From: Eumeta japonica
Lineage: Eukaryota; Arthropoda; Insecta; Lepidoptera; Psychidae
Reading direction: 5' to 3'
DNA: 64,000 nt
Assembly: GCA_005406025.1 (NCBI GenBank)
Contig: BGZK01000479.1
Span: 248,001-312,000 of the forward strand
The position numbers and the translations under genes were made by a program. Shown here one piece after another: positions 12,500 through 24,215 of the stretch. The notes beneath the pieces are model-generated. The model was not told the origin of the DNA, ran no database searches, and was given only the letters and a program-made list of their open reading frames with translations. The number at the start of each line of letters is the position of its first letter. The stretch's first letter is position 1.

Positions 12500-13010
12500 C
12501 CAGCAGAAATTCACGTCTTCTGCTTTGTTCTGGCCTTACTGTGGCGCTTCGTGGCCTGGGGTTCGGCATACTCAGGAAAAGAGAACAGGAACCCGAGGTA
12601 AATGTCACGGTATTTTTCCGAGATAGTCGGTATTTCTAAGGGCTTCTCAGTTCAGAAGACATTAAGAAGGGGACGAGCAGCAGGTAGAATGTAGCAGAAT
12701 ATTTGCTTGTACTCATATGTAGGGAGGCTTAAACCGTCGGCGGCGTACGGATGTTGTCGAGGGCTTGAAGGAACCGCTGTCACTGTGATCTTTAGAGCCG
12801 AGTGTTGCTACATTCAGTTGCATAGGAGGGCGAACTTTTGCAAGCCAGAACTGGTGTGCGTGTATTGTGGTACATTGCCTTTATAGGTTGACCGCTAGGA
12901 TTGCCTAGCGGAAAGCACCTCTTTTGAATGTTATTGCTTTTGGGCTAGTGTAAGAATGTATAATTGTAGCCATGGCTTCAGAACGTGGGTGAGAAGAGGG
13001 AAAAGATTAT
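12500..13010. other. GC-enriched segment, possibly old LINE coding DNA
   Basis: Composition is nearer to coding DNA than the flanks, but every frame is broken. Minus-strand reading gives cysteine-, proline- and arginine-containing stretches that vaguely resemble the end of a LINE gag-like ORF1; I could not identify a defined zinc knuckle. A small perfect hairpin CCGCTAGG-ATTG-CCTAGCGG lies at about 12,893-12,912. The identity is unresolved. Confidence 0.25.
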
Positions 13011-15559
13011 GGTATTAGTCAGAGAAAGTCCGATATAATCCAGTTAGCCATTTCGAACTACTAACATAAATAACTAACAGACAACAGTGGATGAAACTGT
13101 TGGAGTTTAGTCCTTAAGAATCCATTTTCATACATAACCTGAAAGACGTAAATGGGGAGCGAAATCGAGTGTTAATAAAAAGTCAAGCTGCTGTGTTGTC
13201 ATTTCACGCAACATATACGCGTATCTTATACTGAAAGCGTGTATTTTTCTTCCACTGCTTATTTATTGATGTTTTGTTTTCATATAATGTTATATAAGTG
13301 AAGGTATAATGTCTTAAACGTCATTGCTATTGTTAACTAATTCTTTATTAAGGAGTTTTGAAGTTTCGATGCTTTATTATGTAACTTGACTTAAGTAATA
13401 TAATTCACCAAATCAATATAAACGAATACGAATAAAATTATATACATATGCTTTTTTACTATAAGACATGAGTTTATTCACATCCTTTGCCTATGATACA
13501 TAATTCAAGACAATCATTTTTGTCTTGGAATTAGTATTATTAATTATCAAAACAGCAGTCGTGCCTCGGGACTGACACAATCTACTTTCATTGAATATTA
13601 TTTGTTGACAAAATATTTTGAATGCGACGTAAACTGCATTATCATTAAGTTCATTCTCTGATAATCTCTTAACTCGATTCATTAATTTTTTAGTTATTTT
13701 TAAAAAAATTCCGAACCAAATCGAAAATAACTGTATCTAAAAATTTTGAAATATTTAATCTTAAAATATCTCGTATTAATTCTGACAATCTGCCGGGAAA
13801 TCTAAACTACGCATAATAGTTTCAATGTGAAAACAACTTACAATAGGGTAGTTTATTTATATTAAAATATTAAGTTTGCAGAAGAATTATATACCTAAAC
13901 TACCCAGACACGATGATCAAAAGTGAAATCATAATTTAAATCGTTTAAAAAAACAATGAACTATAAACCTTCAAAAATTCTAGGCCATCTCTTTCTCGAA
14001 AAACGGACTTCAACATTATTTCTCATGGCGCTAATAATCAATGACATCACTAGGTACTAGTGCCTTCTCTAAGTAGTAATTTAAAAAAAACTCATTACTC
14101 AGGCGTATTATAGTTATCAAAAAATCGCTTTCGCTACCCTCTCCCTCGAATAAAAACAGGATTTTATGGTTAATGATCGTGAGTAGGGACTCACGAGTTG
14201 TTTAAAAGGTGGTATGAATTCCATCTACATTTATTCATTTTAAGACGATATGCTTTTACTTCTTTTGTACGAAATAGAGGATTAAATTTAATTGGACTTT
14301 GAATTTTTGTTTGTGATGTATATCTTGAAATATTAACGTCTTTAAGGAAATTTTTAAAAATATTAAAAAAATACCGTTATGGAAATATTTATTTTTGCGC
14401 AAAAAAAAAAAATGTCGATCTTTTGGGGATTCCTAGAATAGGGATTTTCTAAATCCTATTGAATCCCAGACGGTAAAATGCGTTACGGCCTCCGCTTATG
14501 TAAATTTTAGGCGAACAGCAAAATCTGTTGGGTTACGTAGGGTCACCCCTAGAATTCGTTACGTCCAGATTTTATTCTCGCTATGGTTGTTCATTTTTGT
14601 AAGCATTTAATTATTTTTGACCGTTACTGCACCTGCGTACCCTTAAAGTATAAGCTCTTCAATCTAAAATGAAAAGATTGTGGGAGTATGTACTTGTACA
14701 GTACCTCCACAAGGAATTAAGACAATACTTGGAGGATCTATCATGTTTATGTGGATATACCATTTGTAAAGGTGTACAGGATGATTTTTACTTTTTTCCT
14801 AAATTAAGTAAAGGTTAAATTTAGTACATGTGTTCGCTATATTATCAAATTTGAATTACAGGTGTTTCTATGATTTACTGACTTAATATAGGTTTTGGTT
14901 AATTATAACAGTATAAAATCGGAACCTATTATAATAATAAAATTGGAACTTTATCGACATAACATTTAAGGTTTTACAATAGTAAAGAACGAAAGTACTA
15001 GCAATCACGCAAAAATGTTGACAAAAGCCATGTTTAGAAATTAATATATCTGGGGCTGCAAATCACGATCTACGTATAGGAACCTTTTTGACTGTTAATT
15101 ACATCGACTTCATACTTTTTACCCACACATTTTCAACATATTAGCTGTGTAACTGTCAGAACGTTTATGATTTATTTATTGTAGGTAAATAAATAATAAA
15201 TGTTGTGACAGTTATAGATAAATAAACAAATTAAGTTGATTTTTGTTTATTCTAGATTGTCAATATCAGGTAAAATTGTTTTAGTGCGTATATTTTCATT
15301 TCATTATAGTAATTACATTTTTGAGACATGTGGATCTATGATTAGGCGAATCGTTAGAGAGATACAATATTTAATGATATTGCACATGCAGCAAGATACG
15401 CGTGATAGAGGTGAAATTTGTTGAATAATTTTGCACAGATATAATGAAAAAATGATAGAACACAAAAAACGTATAATCACAAAACACAGTGGTAAATACT
15501 AATAACTCAATGTTCAGTACCTAACTGTTCATCATATACAACGTACTTTTACTACGCGT
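13011..15559. other. Unannotated AT-rich DNA
   Basis: No repeat partner, coding or RNA signal that I can support. Homopolymer A and T tracts are common. Confidence 0.4.
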
Positions 15560-15800
15560 ACATCTACAACGCGCGAGTACGCAACATATCTTATTGTATG
15601 AGACATATCACGCATGATATGCACCGTTGTGTATACTCAGCTCTCTTTTGTTTCACTCTCATGGCGTCGAAATATATATCTCATTTTCTCCTCCTCTCTA
15701 CGTCATAACTTTATCTTTTATCATGTAAAGAGAAGTGCCTACACGTAGAGCATCTTTAAAATTTCACTCTCAATTTCCATCAATTTTTGAAGTTTCACTT
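15560..15800 (+). repeat. Dispersed repeat, family C, copy 1
   Basis: AGAGCATCTTTAAAATTTC..CAATTTTTGAAGTTTCACTTC at about 15,749-15,805 is matched at 39,498-39,560 by AGAGCATCTCTAAAACTTCC..GAAGTGT..CTTCACTTCAAAA. Upstream is GC-rich ACGCGCGAGTACGC (about 15,569). I recognise AGAGCATC..TAAAA..TTTGAAGTTTCACTTC as a repeat common in moths. The class is unknown. Confidence 0.45.
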
Positions 15801-16062
15801 CAAAAAGAACATAACGTTGTGCAAATTTTTGTAATAAACAGATTTAATTTTGTTTAGTATCAAACCATATATGATAATCCTCTTACACAAGGCCGAGACA
15901 GTCCTTTAAATATCATGCTCGTGTTTGAGGCCTAATATACCGTAGCTTCGATACGTATCCGGTATGCCGTATAAAATGGCATAGAGGTAGGCAACAACGT
16001 AATCCGACAGGTGAGAATATAAAAATGATACCACTTATAATACAGTTTTGGAAGTACAGTAA
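15801..16062. other. Unannotated
   Basis: No feature supported. GGCATAGAGGTAGGCAAC near 15,980 is typical of repeat edges but has no partner here. Confidence 0.3.
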
Positions 16063-16344
16063 ATGAAGGGCTTCCAACCACTGTCAGCAGAAGAAAATCT
16101 TTCAGCAAACATCAATTATATTACATTTAAGCGTCCGCAAAAGCTTTGTGATTTATGTCTAAAGCTTCGACCGGGCAAAGTTTCGTTACACAGCAAAAAC
16201 AGACCGCAAAAGTTTCGTGGTCTCCGTGAAGTTTTGACGTGGAAATATGCTAAAATTGTGTTTTTCGAAAATGATATTATATTTGAGACTGCAATGACAA
16301 TCGCTAAACATTCAAGTGAATACCAATTCATTTTTATTTACTAA
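16063..16344 (+). other. Unrecognised open frame over a short iterated motif
   Basis: A 93-residue frame runs across a stretch with moderately balanced base composition. The minus strand is open over the same interval (16,116-16,331), which argues against ordinary coding. The DNA repeats the motif GCAAAAGYTTYGTG at about 16,137 and 16,206, with weaker versions between (TAAAGCTTCGACC, GCAAAGTTTCGTTA). No protein domain is recognised. It may be a decayed element rather than an exon. Confidence 0.2.
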
Positions 16345-16354
16345 CTTATCACGC

Positions 16355-16425
16355 TGTCATTCACAATTCCTGCTCCCGTTCTCGCTATCATTTCCGATCC
16401 CAATCCTGCCCTCGATTTTGTAGAT
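16355..16425 (-). repeat. Cryptic purine-rich repeat (minus strand)
   Basis: ATTCCTGCTCCCGTTCTCGC followed by TTCCGATCCCAATCCTGCCC is the complement of the GGGATCGGAAT..GCGAGA motif. That motif recurs at 1.7, 3.1, 27.0, 31.3, 44.1, 46.1, 51.5 and 54.7 kb. Confidence 0.5.
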
Positions 16426-16714
16426 CACATACATAACCTCATTAAAATGTAAAATAAATTTTGAACTTGTGAAAATGTTGTAAACAAATAAACAATACAT
16501 ATTGTATCTTAGTACTAATACTTAATGCATTCATCGAATTCTATCATCGGTTACTTTTCTTAATTTTTACTTCTAACGTGTGAAGTGCAAATACAGTTTT
16601 TTTTTGTAAAATTCTTTACACTGTCGTTTGAAATTAACGATTTTATTACGATTTTATACACAGATTTAAAATTAAATCTATTTATTTTAAAACTATAATT
16701 AGAAAGGTTAAATT
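16426..16714. other. Unannotated AT-rich DNA
   Basis: Nothing recognisable. Confidence 0.4.
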
Positions 16715-16810
16715 TTAGGACTCCGTACAAACGGTGAAACCTTTATAGGGTCGCTTACGTGTTTGTCTGTCCATCTGTCAAAGCATATTATTTTGAATTT
16801 TACTGGATTA
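16715..16810 (+). repeat. Lepidopteran CCGTAC..GTCTGTC repeat fragment
   Basis: AGGACTCCGTACAAACGGTG, ACCTTTATAGGGTCGCTTA and TGTTTGTCTGTCCATCTGTC follow the order of a widespread lepidopteran repeat (GGGTTCCGTACC, then CCCTTATAGGG, then tandem GTCTGTC). It is a short degenerate copy with no coding content. Confidence 0.55.
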
Positions 16811-17129
16811 AATAAGTTGCGATTTAATACGTGGTCGGGCGACCCAATCACAAATGTATAGTGTAAAAAAATATGGTTTCAGATGTTACTTTTCGCTTAG
16901 CCAGTTAGAAACCATTTAGAAGACTATAGAATTGATTGTGTAAAGTCGGTTTACGAGCGATAATTTTACGTGACAAAGTCATAAGAATCATAAGAAAACA
17001 TTGATGAAAAATTGCAAACTTTTATGAATTGAATTGAATTATTATCACTTGCCACAATTGTTATTATAATAAGCAATGGAAATCACATTAACTTTTCACT
17101 TCACTTTATAAACAGTTGACAAAACAGTT
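16811..17129. other. Unannotated
   Basis: AT-rich with a GGTCGGGCGACCCAATCAC patch near 16,833. No further signal. Confidence 0.35.
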
Positions 17130-17300
17130 CACGTGTAGGTTGTGTGCGGCCGCTGTCTCTCTTCTACTCGGACGCATCGGCCGATAGAGTGGAAGAGAGA
17201 TCGCTCGTTCCGCGCCCTCGCTCGCACGCTCGGCTCAGGCGGAACTCGACAATGAGTCATGCTTTTTCGTGCACGCAGCCAGCGTTCATCGATTCATGTT
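17130..17300. other. CpG-rich island 2 with hairpin
   Basis: A sharp GC and CpG peak (GTGCGGCCGCTGTC, CGGACGCATCGGCCG, CCGCGCCCTCGCTCGCACGC) in AT-rich surroundings. TCTCTCTTCTACTC at 17,156-17,169 pairs with GAGTGGAAGAGAGA at 17,187-17,200, with one mismatch and a 17-base loop. The plus frame across it (17,144-17,473) is not recognisable as protein. It could be a promoter or enhancer, or an unrecognised exon. Confidence 0.4.
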
Positions 17301-18999
17301 ATCACGTCAGAAAAACTACAAATATGCGTATCGTATCATATATCAATCATATGATTGTTTTCTATCGAAAAATACAAATAAATTTTTTTGTGACCTTAAA
17401 ATGCATAATTCACTGGATATTAAAGAAAATATACGAAAACGGAGTATGCCCTCCGTATAAGTACTATAGATAGTATATGTATATGTTTTTCACATTTATT
17501 TATATTTACCAAGTTAAATGTTATAATTCTTTAACTAACGGCAATCACTAAGTAAATTGACACCTAACGTATACTGCTTTATTCAGTATTACATTTTAAG
17601 ACGTTTAAATGAAGCACTACAGCATATTGATTAATATATCTGTGATTTCGTTGCACATGTACGACTGTCCCAATAGCCCCACAACCCGACCACAATAGCT
17701 TCAAAAGCATCAGTGATTTTGTTGAACAACAATACAACAGCTTTTGATAGCATCTTTTGAATTGGACCAAACGAAACTTCACTTAAGCAAAAACGTCATA
17801 TATATAAAAATTTAATTCAAAGTAATCGGAGACACAATAATGTTTATCTTCTGACGATTTTGTGAGGAAAATACAAGTACTTTTTTCTATAGCACAAAGC
17901 TTTAATAGTAAATTAAGGGACTAAAAGGTTCTTTGTTTTGGAGTTTTATGGCATGTGAATAATACATGACCGCTCCCAAGAGAGGATCGCTCCTATTTAT
18001 ACCTTCGACTAGGCTAATGTATTAGTTTACTTTCGCGAAAGCATTGTATAGTTTTTGCATTAGTTTCAATTAGAATAAGGCGAATTTATCAAAGTCAAAG
18101 GTGAATAAGATAGTAATAAATTTATACTGGTTTGATTGAAACGTTTATTATATAAATAGAATTTTGCTTGCATTGAGCTGACTTTACGTGACCGCCGAGA
18201 ATTAGACTGAAAGTTAAAAAAAAAAACTCTTCATGGTAAAACAGCTTTTCATAGTTATTTTTCATAGTTAAATTTCTACAATGTTTCTTAGTTAAATTTG
18301 GTATCCTCGGAAAGTACTTGATTTGATCTTCTTAGTTATTACGAAATAATTGTTGTAGTGTAAATATAAACTTCAAGTCCTTCATCTATGTTCCGAATTG
18401 TTAACTCTGTGAATCTTAACAAAACCAAACTTCGAAAAATATTAAGCATTTTAAACAATGCTGTCTTTTCTTCTAACTTAATTATTATTGAGCCATAGAC
18501 AACATAGAGCGCTAAGTAAAGTTTCAGATTAGAAAAAAATACTTAACAACATTTCTAGTACTTCACATCGCTTTTTTTTATGTTACTCGATGCACTCTCA
18601 TTGAATCTGATTCGTTGATGAAACTTTTCCAAATTCAAGCAACTTTTTAAAAATGTTGAACACACAACTATTAACCAAGTTCTTTTATTTTCTTCAACGT
18701 AATCCGAAAAAACAACATTATTAATAAACTGAGAAAGTGAAAATGATGATACTTCAAATATTTAATGCACCTATTTTGACTGCTTTCCATAATAAATTGA
18801 CTATGGCTGAAAAACATATAAAATCATGAAGATATACAATTCCAAGATGTTCGCGACGGCAATTTTCTACGTGCTTCGCCATGTACATAGCGTGAACATA
18901 CTTCACGTCACAGTACTTATAGTTCACATAGACGTATAGACGAATTCCGAAATGAAAGCTTTTGTACATTCAAAACATCGGTTTTACCGTATTTTAAAT
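17301..18999. other. Unannotated AT-rich DNA
   Basis: The minus-strand frame at 17,579-17,782 has a faint resemblance to a Tc1-type transposase segment (WSGCGAIGTV), too weak to call. Otherwise nothing. Confidence 0.35.
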
Positions 19000-20126
19000 T
19001 AGGTCGGAGAAAAAGTTTTTCGTATTTTACGTACAAATGAAATATAATTTTCCATCTTATTTTAATTACATTTTATTATTGTGTATATATGCCATTTTGT
19101 AGGTAGTGATATGATTCCATCGCTGTAGAAATTTTGGGACTTCCAATAAAAAAAATGTGAGAAGTAGTTTGACAGCCCTCTCTTGATGTTAACCTAACAG
19201 TATCTAAAAAATTCTGAAGATACAAAACAGGTGAAAATCTGAGGGTGCAAGATCAGGGCTATATGGTAGATGCATTGACATTTCCCAACCAAACCAAGCC
19301 ACAGAATGTGTGTAGTTTTTCTCTACTCCTTGCTTTAGTTTCATCAAATGTTGGCAGTAGAGACCCGAATTGATGGTTTTACTCGGCGGTAAAAGCTCAT
19401 AATGAATAATGCCCTTCCAATCCCACCGTAAACCTAGCATCAATTTATTGCGAATTAATCCGGGTTTCACTATAGCCTGTGGAGTTTGTTTGTCTTTTAC
19501 CATGAATGTTTTCGTTCGACGTTCTCGTCGCAGGTAATCCAATTTTTGTCACCAGTCATCAATCTTTTCAAAAATCATTCGGTTTCATTACGTTTTAGTG
19601 ACTACTATACATTATATTTTTTTTAGTGAACTCCTTGGAACCCAAGTATCAAGATTTTATGTATATCCAGTATTTTTCAATGGGTCGAAACTATTTTGTT
19701 GCTAATCCTTAGCTTTTCAGTTACGTCGTAACAACTAATATGCTTTGCTCTATTTATTCCAAAACGGCATTGACTTTATTCGTAACAGAGCGAGGTTCAT
19801 CTTTGACATCAAAATTATCAGAGTAAAGTCGCTTGAACCAGTTTTGTGCTAATCATACCGACACTTCTTTAGGTCCATAAACGTCACAATTTTTTTTCGC
19901 AGTTTGTGTTACATATTTTTTGGAATAAAACTTCAAAATGTATCGTACTTTTACTTTTGACAGGAAAAACATAGAAAAATGGCCGAACGCAGCTTTTAAT
20001 TTTAATTTTTTTTTAAATATAATTTATGCAATGGTATCAAAACTAGCCAGATACAAACAGCACAACCAAAAATTATTAATGTGACATTTTACTTTTAAAA
20101 TACGAAAACACTTTTTCCCCAAACTA
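19000..20126 (-). mobile_element. mariner element copy 1 (M1)
   Basis: The element is bounded by TA dinucleotides and by inverted termini. The left reads TAGGTCGGAGAAAAAGTTTT, and the right, reverse complemented, reads TAGTTTGGGGAAAAAGTGTT. Both run into TTCGTATTTTA. This is the Tc1/mariner pattern with TA target duplication. The transposase runs on the minus strand. The length of about 1.13 kb is slightly below the usual 1.25-1.3 kb of mariner elements, consistent with an internal deletion. The same family occurs at 37,858-39,085 and 41,577-42,597. Confidence 0.92.
19085..19955 (-). pseudogene. mariner transposase, degenerate (M1)
   Basis: Mariner transposases cut and rejoin DNA with a DD34D catalytic triad. 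Reading down the minus strand, the N-terminal DNA-binding part (FDVKDEPRS near 19,820) is followed by MTGDKNWI near 19,545, which holds the first catalytic Asp. Next comes an open stretch (19,542-19,204) with WDWKGIIHYELLPP and LPYSPDLAPSDFHLF, which holds the third catalytic Asp. The segment that should carry the second Asp (HHDNA type) is missing: an internal deletion of about 60 bases joins KLKQGVEK to a remnant before FGWE. C-terminal SREGCQ is visible near 19,165. Frameshifts and stops confirm that it is dead. Confidence 0.9.
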
Positions 20127-20229
20127 ATATGTAGATTTATTGAGTCATTGTGTACAAAATAGAACCCTTTTAAATAAGGATGTGAATTTTCACGAGTTTT
20201 ACTTCAGAATGCATAACTACATAGATTCT

Positions 20230-21560
20230 GTAATCCTGGGTCGATCATGTGATATAGTGAACGGGGGTTCTCATGATCGGTATCGGTGGGCTCGCCGATC
20301 GATACCGGTAGTGATTTAAGGGCGCCGAACAGCGGCGACCATTACGACACGGCCCGGAATCGGTGATGAAAAATAACAAATTTTTCGAGCCTTAACGGTA
20401 CGGCTTCCGCTCAATGACAAATTCTTAATCTCGGCCATATCAATTTTATTGGTCCAAAATCCATTTATTTGATCGCTTTTTGAAGGACGAATCCGAAAAT
20501 GCAGTAAAAAGTATAAAACACATCCCCGCTGAAAACTGACTGCCTTTTGGAGATTTACCGGTCATAGATCTCCAAAACAATGATGGATTTGAAGCAAATG
20601 ACCGTCAGGATCCCATCTATCGATTCATTCAAAATGGATCAAATCCCCGAGAACATAAACACAACAGATGAAGTGACACAGGTGAACACTTCTCTAATAA
20701 GCCACCTGAAATGCATCACGGGCAAATGCTCTAGGCAGGCTCAAGCTACAAACGGTCGTCGATCGAAAATTAACCTCATGATTCCAAGAGGCTTTTGAAA
20801 CAAAATAACGCTGACACCCGCACCTATTGCATCTACCCCACAGAAGAAAATCGCCTTCATCTGCGCTCTTTGCAACGCGCGGTAAAAAACGCACGAATGA
20901 ACTTAGAAACGGTAACTGACAGGATCTGATGGAAGATATTTTGCTGTATACAAAGCGTACTGGCGACTGGCGAAAGTTCTGAAATGAGATACTGTCGTGA
21001 CGATACCTCCTCTCTTGAGAAACGAACTTCCTCCGCCTTCAAAGATGACGAAAAAGCAAAGTGTTTGGCTGACAGACTCTAGAACCATTACACTAACAAT
21101 ATTCAACCGAGCGACCAACGCCATTTAGACGAGGTGAACCAAGTAGTAGCGCAGCTACTCGACGCGCCTCCATTTGTCAATCTTTCTCCAATTACTGTGG
21201 ACGAATTAAATTCATGTATCGGATATCTTCTTCAAAGAAAGCGCCGGAAGTCGATGGCGTTAGTAATCGCCTTCTCAAGCTGTTGCCGCCAAACCTGATT
21301 CTGATTCTGGTGGCGATTTTGTATCTGTATGAACAAAAAGAAACCAACGTCATCGGTATCCCAAAGCCTGTAAAGCCGTGATATAACCCGTCTAGCTATG
21401 AGCCCTTCAGTACTTAAGAACGCTAGGCAAACTATATGAAAAACTACTGAAAAAAACACCTCAGAGGCTTCATTGAGTCTTAGAGGATTCTCATAAATAA
21501 ACAATTCTAATTTCGCTGGGGTCACTCTTGCACCCATCAAGTCTACATTTTGTTAGGAGT
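20230..21560 (+). pseudogene. jockey-like LINE ORF2 relic (end of endonuclease region to RT)
   Basis: Non-LTR retrotransposons encode an endonuclease plus reverse transcriptase. Across several shifted frames I read linker-like sequence with LRSLQRAVKNARMNLE near 20,870, and SAFKDDEKAKCLADRL near 21,040. Then follow HYTNNIQPSDQRHLDEV near 21,090, LSPITVDELNSCI near 21,190, and KKAPEVDGVSNRLLKLLPP near 21,240, the family's APGPDG-type motif. VIGIPKPVKP lies near 21,350, followed by PSSYEPFSTL (consensus SYRPISLL) and HPSSLHFVRSCF near 21,530, where the match stops. The order and spacing fit a jockey-clade LINE. The catalytic YADD region is absent, so the element is truncated and inactive. The part before 20,560 is assigned more weakly. 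Confidence 0.82.
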
Positions 21561-22140
21561 TGTTTTAGTCAGTAAAAATCTGACACTGTTCATGTGCCTG
21601 TATGTGTGTTCGTTTTTCAGATGAAGATTTTATCTTCTCGTGTGCACAAAATAGCACTGACTACACATTCGCATCAAGTCTGTACCTTGCTAGCAATACT
21701 ATACGCGTTAGCATCTCAGCAAAAAAACTCTGCACCTCCATAGACACATAGTGTTGAGAGGTTATTATTATATTTCGATGTCCTAGCGGCGAGGTCCCGC
21801 TTCTATTACATAGTCAGTCAACCAGCATAGCAACGACAACAGACGGACCGTTAAGCGTTTCGTTTTCGTACGGCTGGTCCGTCACACAAGGTCCTGTATC
21901 TTTCTAATGATATCAAAATAAATTCTTGCATCTTCTATCAAGTTTTAATCGTCCCACTATTGGGGCATACCCTGCCAAAATCTTTTTTTAATTTTATTTT
22001 AGATTAAAGTTTTTATAATTTAAACCTTCCACACTGGTCTAGTGCGAGTTGGGAGCTCCTAACAACCGTTGTGAAATATAACTATAAGAAATATATTATC
22101 ATGTAGATATGTCGGAGACAAAATATTCTTTATCTTTTAA
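21561..22140. other. Unannotated, with a GC-richer patch
   Basis: A GC-richer patch at about 21,775-21,900 contains an inverted pair, GACGGACC (21,842-21,849) and GGTCCGTC (21,876-21,883). The remainder is AT-rich without recognisable content. Confidence 0.4.
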
Positions 22141-22143
22141 TTA

Positions 22144-22170
22144 TATAGATCATTATTTTTTTGATCTATA
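22144..22170. repeat. Short hairpin
   Basis: TATAGATCA and its complement TGATCTATA are separated by nine T/A-rich bases. It is AT-rich, so it may be chance. Confidence 0.5.
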
Positions 22171-22213
22171 TCACCCATTGGTTCCAGTAAGGTCTTCAAT
22201 TTGACTTTCGATA

Positions 22214-22241
22214 AGTCTGCTTTTCAAGAGAAAAGCAGACT
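22214..22241. repeat. Perfect 12-bp hairpin
   Basis: AGTCTGCTTTTC and GAAAAGCAGACT flank a four-base loop. Outside the stem CGATA and TGTCG extend the pairing with one bulge. The stem-loop is the strongest perfect hairpin in this part of the window. Its role is unknown. Confidence 0.75.
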
Positions 22242-23544
22242 GTCGACAAACGTTCTGCATTTAGAAAATAAGCATTCACTACAAACACTTTTAACACTAT
22301 GGGAAAAAACAATATAAATAAAGAGAGAAAAATTAACAACAACAACGTTTCATTTGATTAACTATGCTTGTTCGTCTGTTACACATATTAACATACTATA
22401 AAATGTACATTTCTATAATAACCGCCTTATGATTAGAACATTTTAATTTTTAGTATCAAGTATATACGTATTGATATTTTTGATAATACAGATGTTCGTC
22501 CAGGAAATACGGTAGCATAATAGATGCTATGCTCTCGTATTGTGTGGACGAACTCCAAACTGCATATGCTAAATAATGAAAATCCAATGTAAATGAAGAA
22601 ATAGACAAAGGCGCGACCTAAACAAAACACATTTCATAGTACGCCTGCTTGAAAACTATCTTAATACTTTTTTAACGAGTCAGAACATACAATATGTTAG
22701 TGTTGTTATACAATAATGGAAACGGGTAAAATATCAATCTGTTTCTAACGCGCCAAACATGCAAAAAAAAAAATATATGAAAAACTATTTCTAACGTGCC
22801 TCTTTTTAATGACGTCGAAAGTATCCTAATAAAATTTGAAAATTAACGAGCTTACGTCTTTGATAAACATTCGCTTTTATTCTTTAATGCGTTCCTTATG
22901 GAGGAAAATATCACAAAAACTTAGGCAGGGGAGTGATATAAAATTGCCACAATAATCAATCAAAAAGATAAATTATTTCACTGTTTTATGATCCATTCTC
23001 CTCTCCTTAATGTATCCTGAATTCTTTCCTAAGCAGTCAGTTACGTTTTGCTTACTCCTTTGGGTTTGTCAAGGTTCATGTGTGGTGGTATATACACTAT
23101 GGTAGATTGCATACTCATTTGCTATAAAAAAATTATGTAAAACATAAAATGATGCAGTGATAATACTATGACAATGCAACAGTAACTATAGCTTCCTCTG
23201 TTAATTACGATCGATTGAAAATACTTCCGATTTCGAATTTTCCCATGGTCCTGGTAATAAATCTAGGTTTATAGTTGGAGTGCAAATGTTCTCGGCGAAC
23301 AATCTTGTCTGGTTAAAAAATCTTTACATTTTTGGATTATTTGCCAATTTTAAACATGAAGTAAAAAAGCCAGATAATCGTCCGCACAGACAAATAATCA
23401 CACCAGAAGAAAAGGAATAAACCGACCACAGCTCCAAGAGAATAAGTAATTCATGGGAAAATAAAGTTAATTCTACTATGAATTACGATTCTTCGATTCC
23501 ATACCAACACGATGATATCATTTCCATAGTTAATATAACAGTAG
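22242..23544. other. Unannotated AT-rich DNA
   Basis: No coding, RNA or repeat signal that I can support. Confidence 0.4.
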
Positions 23545-24215
23545 TGTGTGGATATTCCTGAGCATTGAAATTCAAGGACGAATCGAAAGGCACGTGCTGC
23601 TTACAAGGAAAAGGAAAATTAGAAAAAAATTATTCCTCCACCTGAACCACTATACTCTTTCCTTACGGGTGATCTTCCAAAATCCAAACAATTTATGCGC
23701 AAAATACGTCCTTATAATAATGCAATTCGAATGACTTCTTTCAAGTTTACGCAAGTTATAGAACGGGGTTTTATGACTACATGTAATAGTCAAGGGCCAG
23801 TGTATCTCTTATCTGAGAGCTTGCTGTCTCTTCGGCCCGATGATCATAAATTTCTGCGAATCTATTTTATCTCAGACCCGGAACATAAGCATCAACACGT
23901 TGTTCAAATATCCCACAGCCAATTGAGTGTGATTTAGTTACATCTCTACAAGGTATGTTACATTCTCTTTAACCGCTCTACATATAGTCTTTCAAAACTG
24001 CGATTAAGAGTGTTCCACTAGGCACTCTCGACTTTTCTGTCGTAATCCATCTAAATAAAGTTTCTGTTGGAGAACACACAGCATGATATAGTGCGCCAGT
24101 GTCGGGTAAAATAGTAGTAGTTATATAGCTGGACAGTTATACAGATCTTAGGACGTATGATAATGCTATGTCATGGAGAAGGCGGATATGCCATTATTAC
24201 TTCTCAAGTTGACTC
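23545..24215 (+). pseudogene. Helitron Rep (Helitron_like_N region) relic
   Basis: Helitron Rep/helicase proteins drive rolling-circle transposition. A frame open from 23,623 to 23,937 reads IPPPEPLYSFLTGDLPKSK, then RKIRPYNNAIRMTSF, then QVIERGFMTTCNSQGPVYLL, then DDHKFLRIYFISDPEH. That matches the Helitron N-terminal domain, whose consensus runs PPEPL..LLTG..P.SK.F...IR.YN....M.SF and then G..YH..G.L. Beyond 23,937, in other frames, FKTAIKSVP, VSVGEHTA, YSAPV and VVVI followed by YDNAM and GEGGY (up to 24,200) match the next block of the same domain. A TAG at 23,620 and later frame changes show it is dead. The HUH catalytic motif and helicase domain are not present. Confidence 0.82.

Noticed and set aside
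12500..13010. LINE ORF1 (gag-like) fragment
   Set aside because: Composition is suggestive, but I could not place a defined CCHC knuckle or a continuous frame. Left as unassigned.
16063..16344. Small gene in the plus frame
   Set aside because: Both strands are open, the frame lies over a short iterated DNA motif, and no family is recognised. Kept only as an unassigned feature.
17579..17782. Tc1-type transposase fragment
   Set aside because: Only a short stretch around WSGCGAIGTV is suggestive. No catalytic motif or neighbouring segment is readable.
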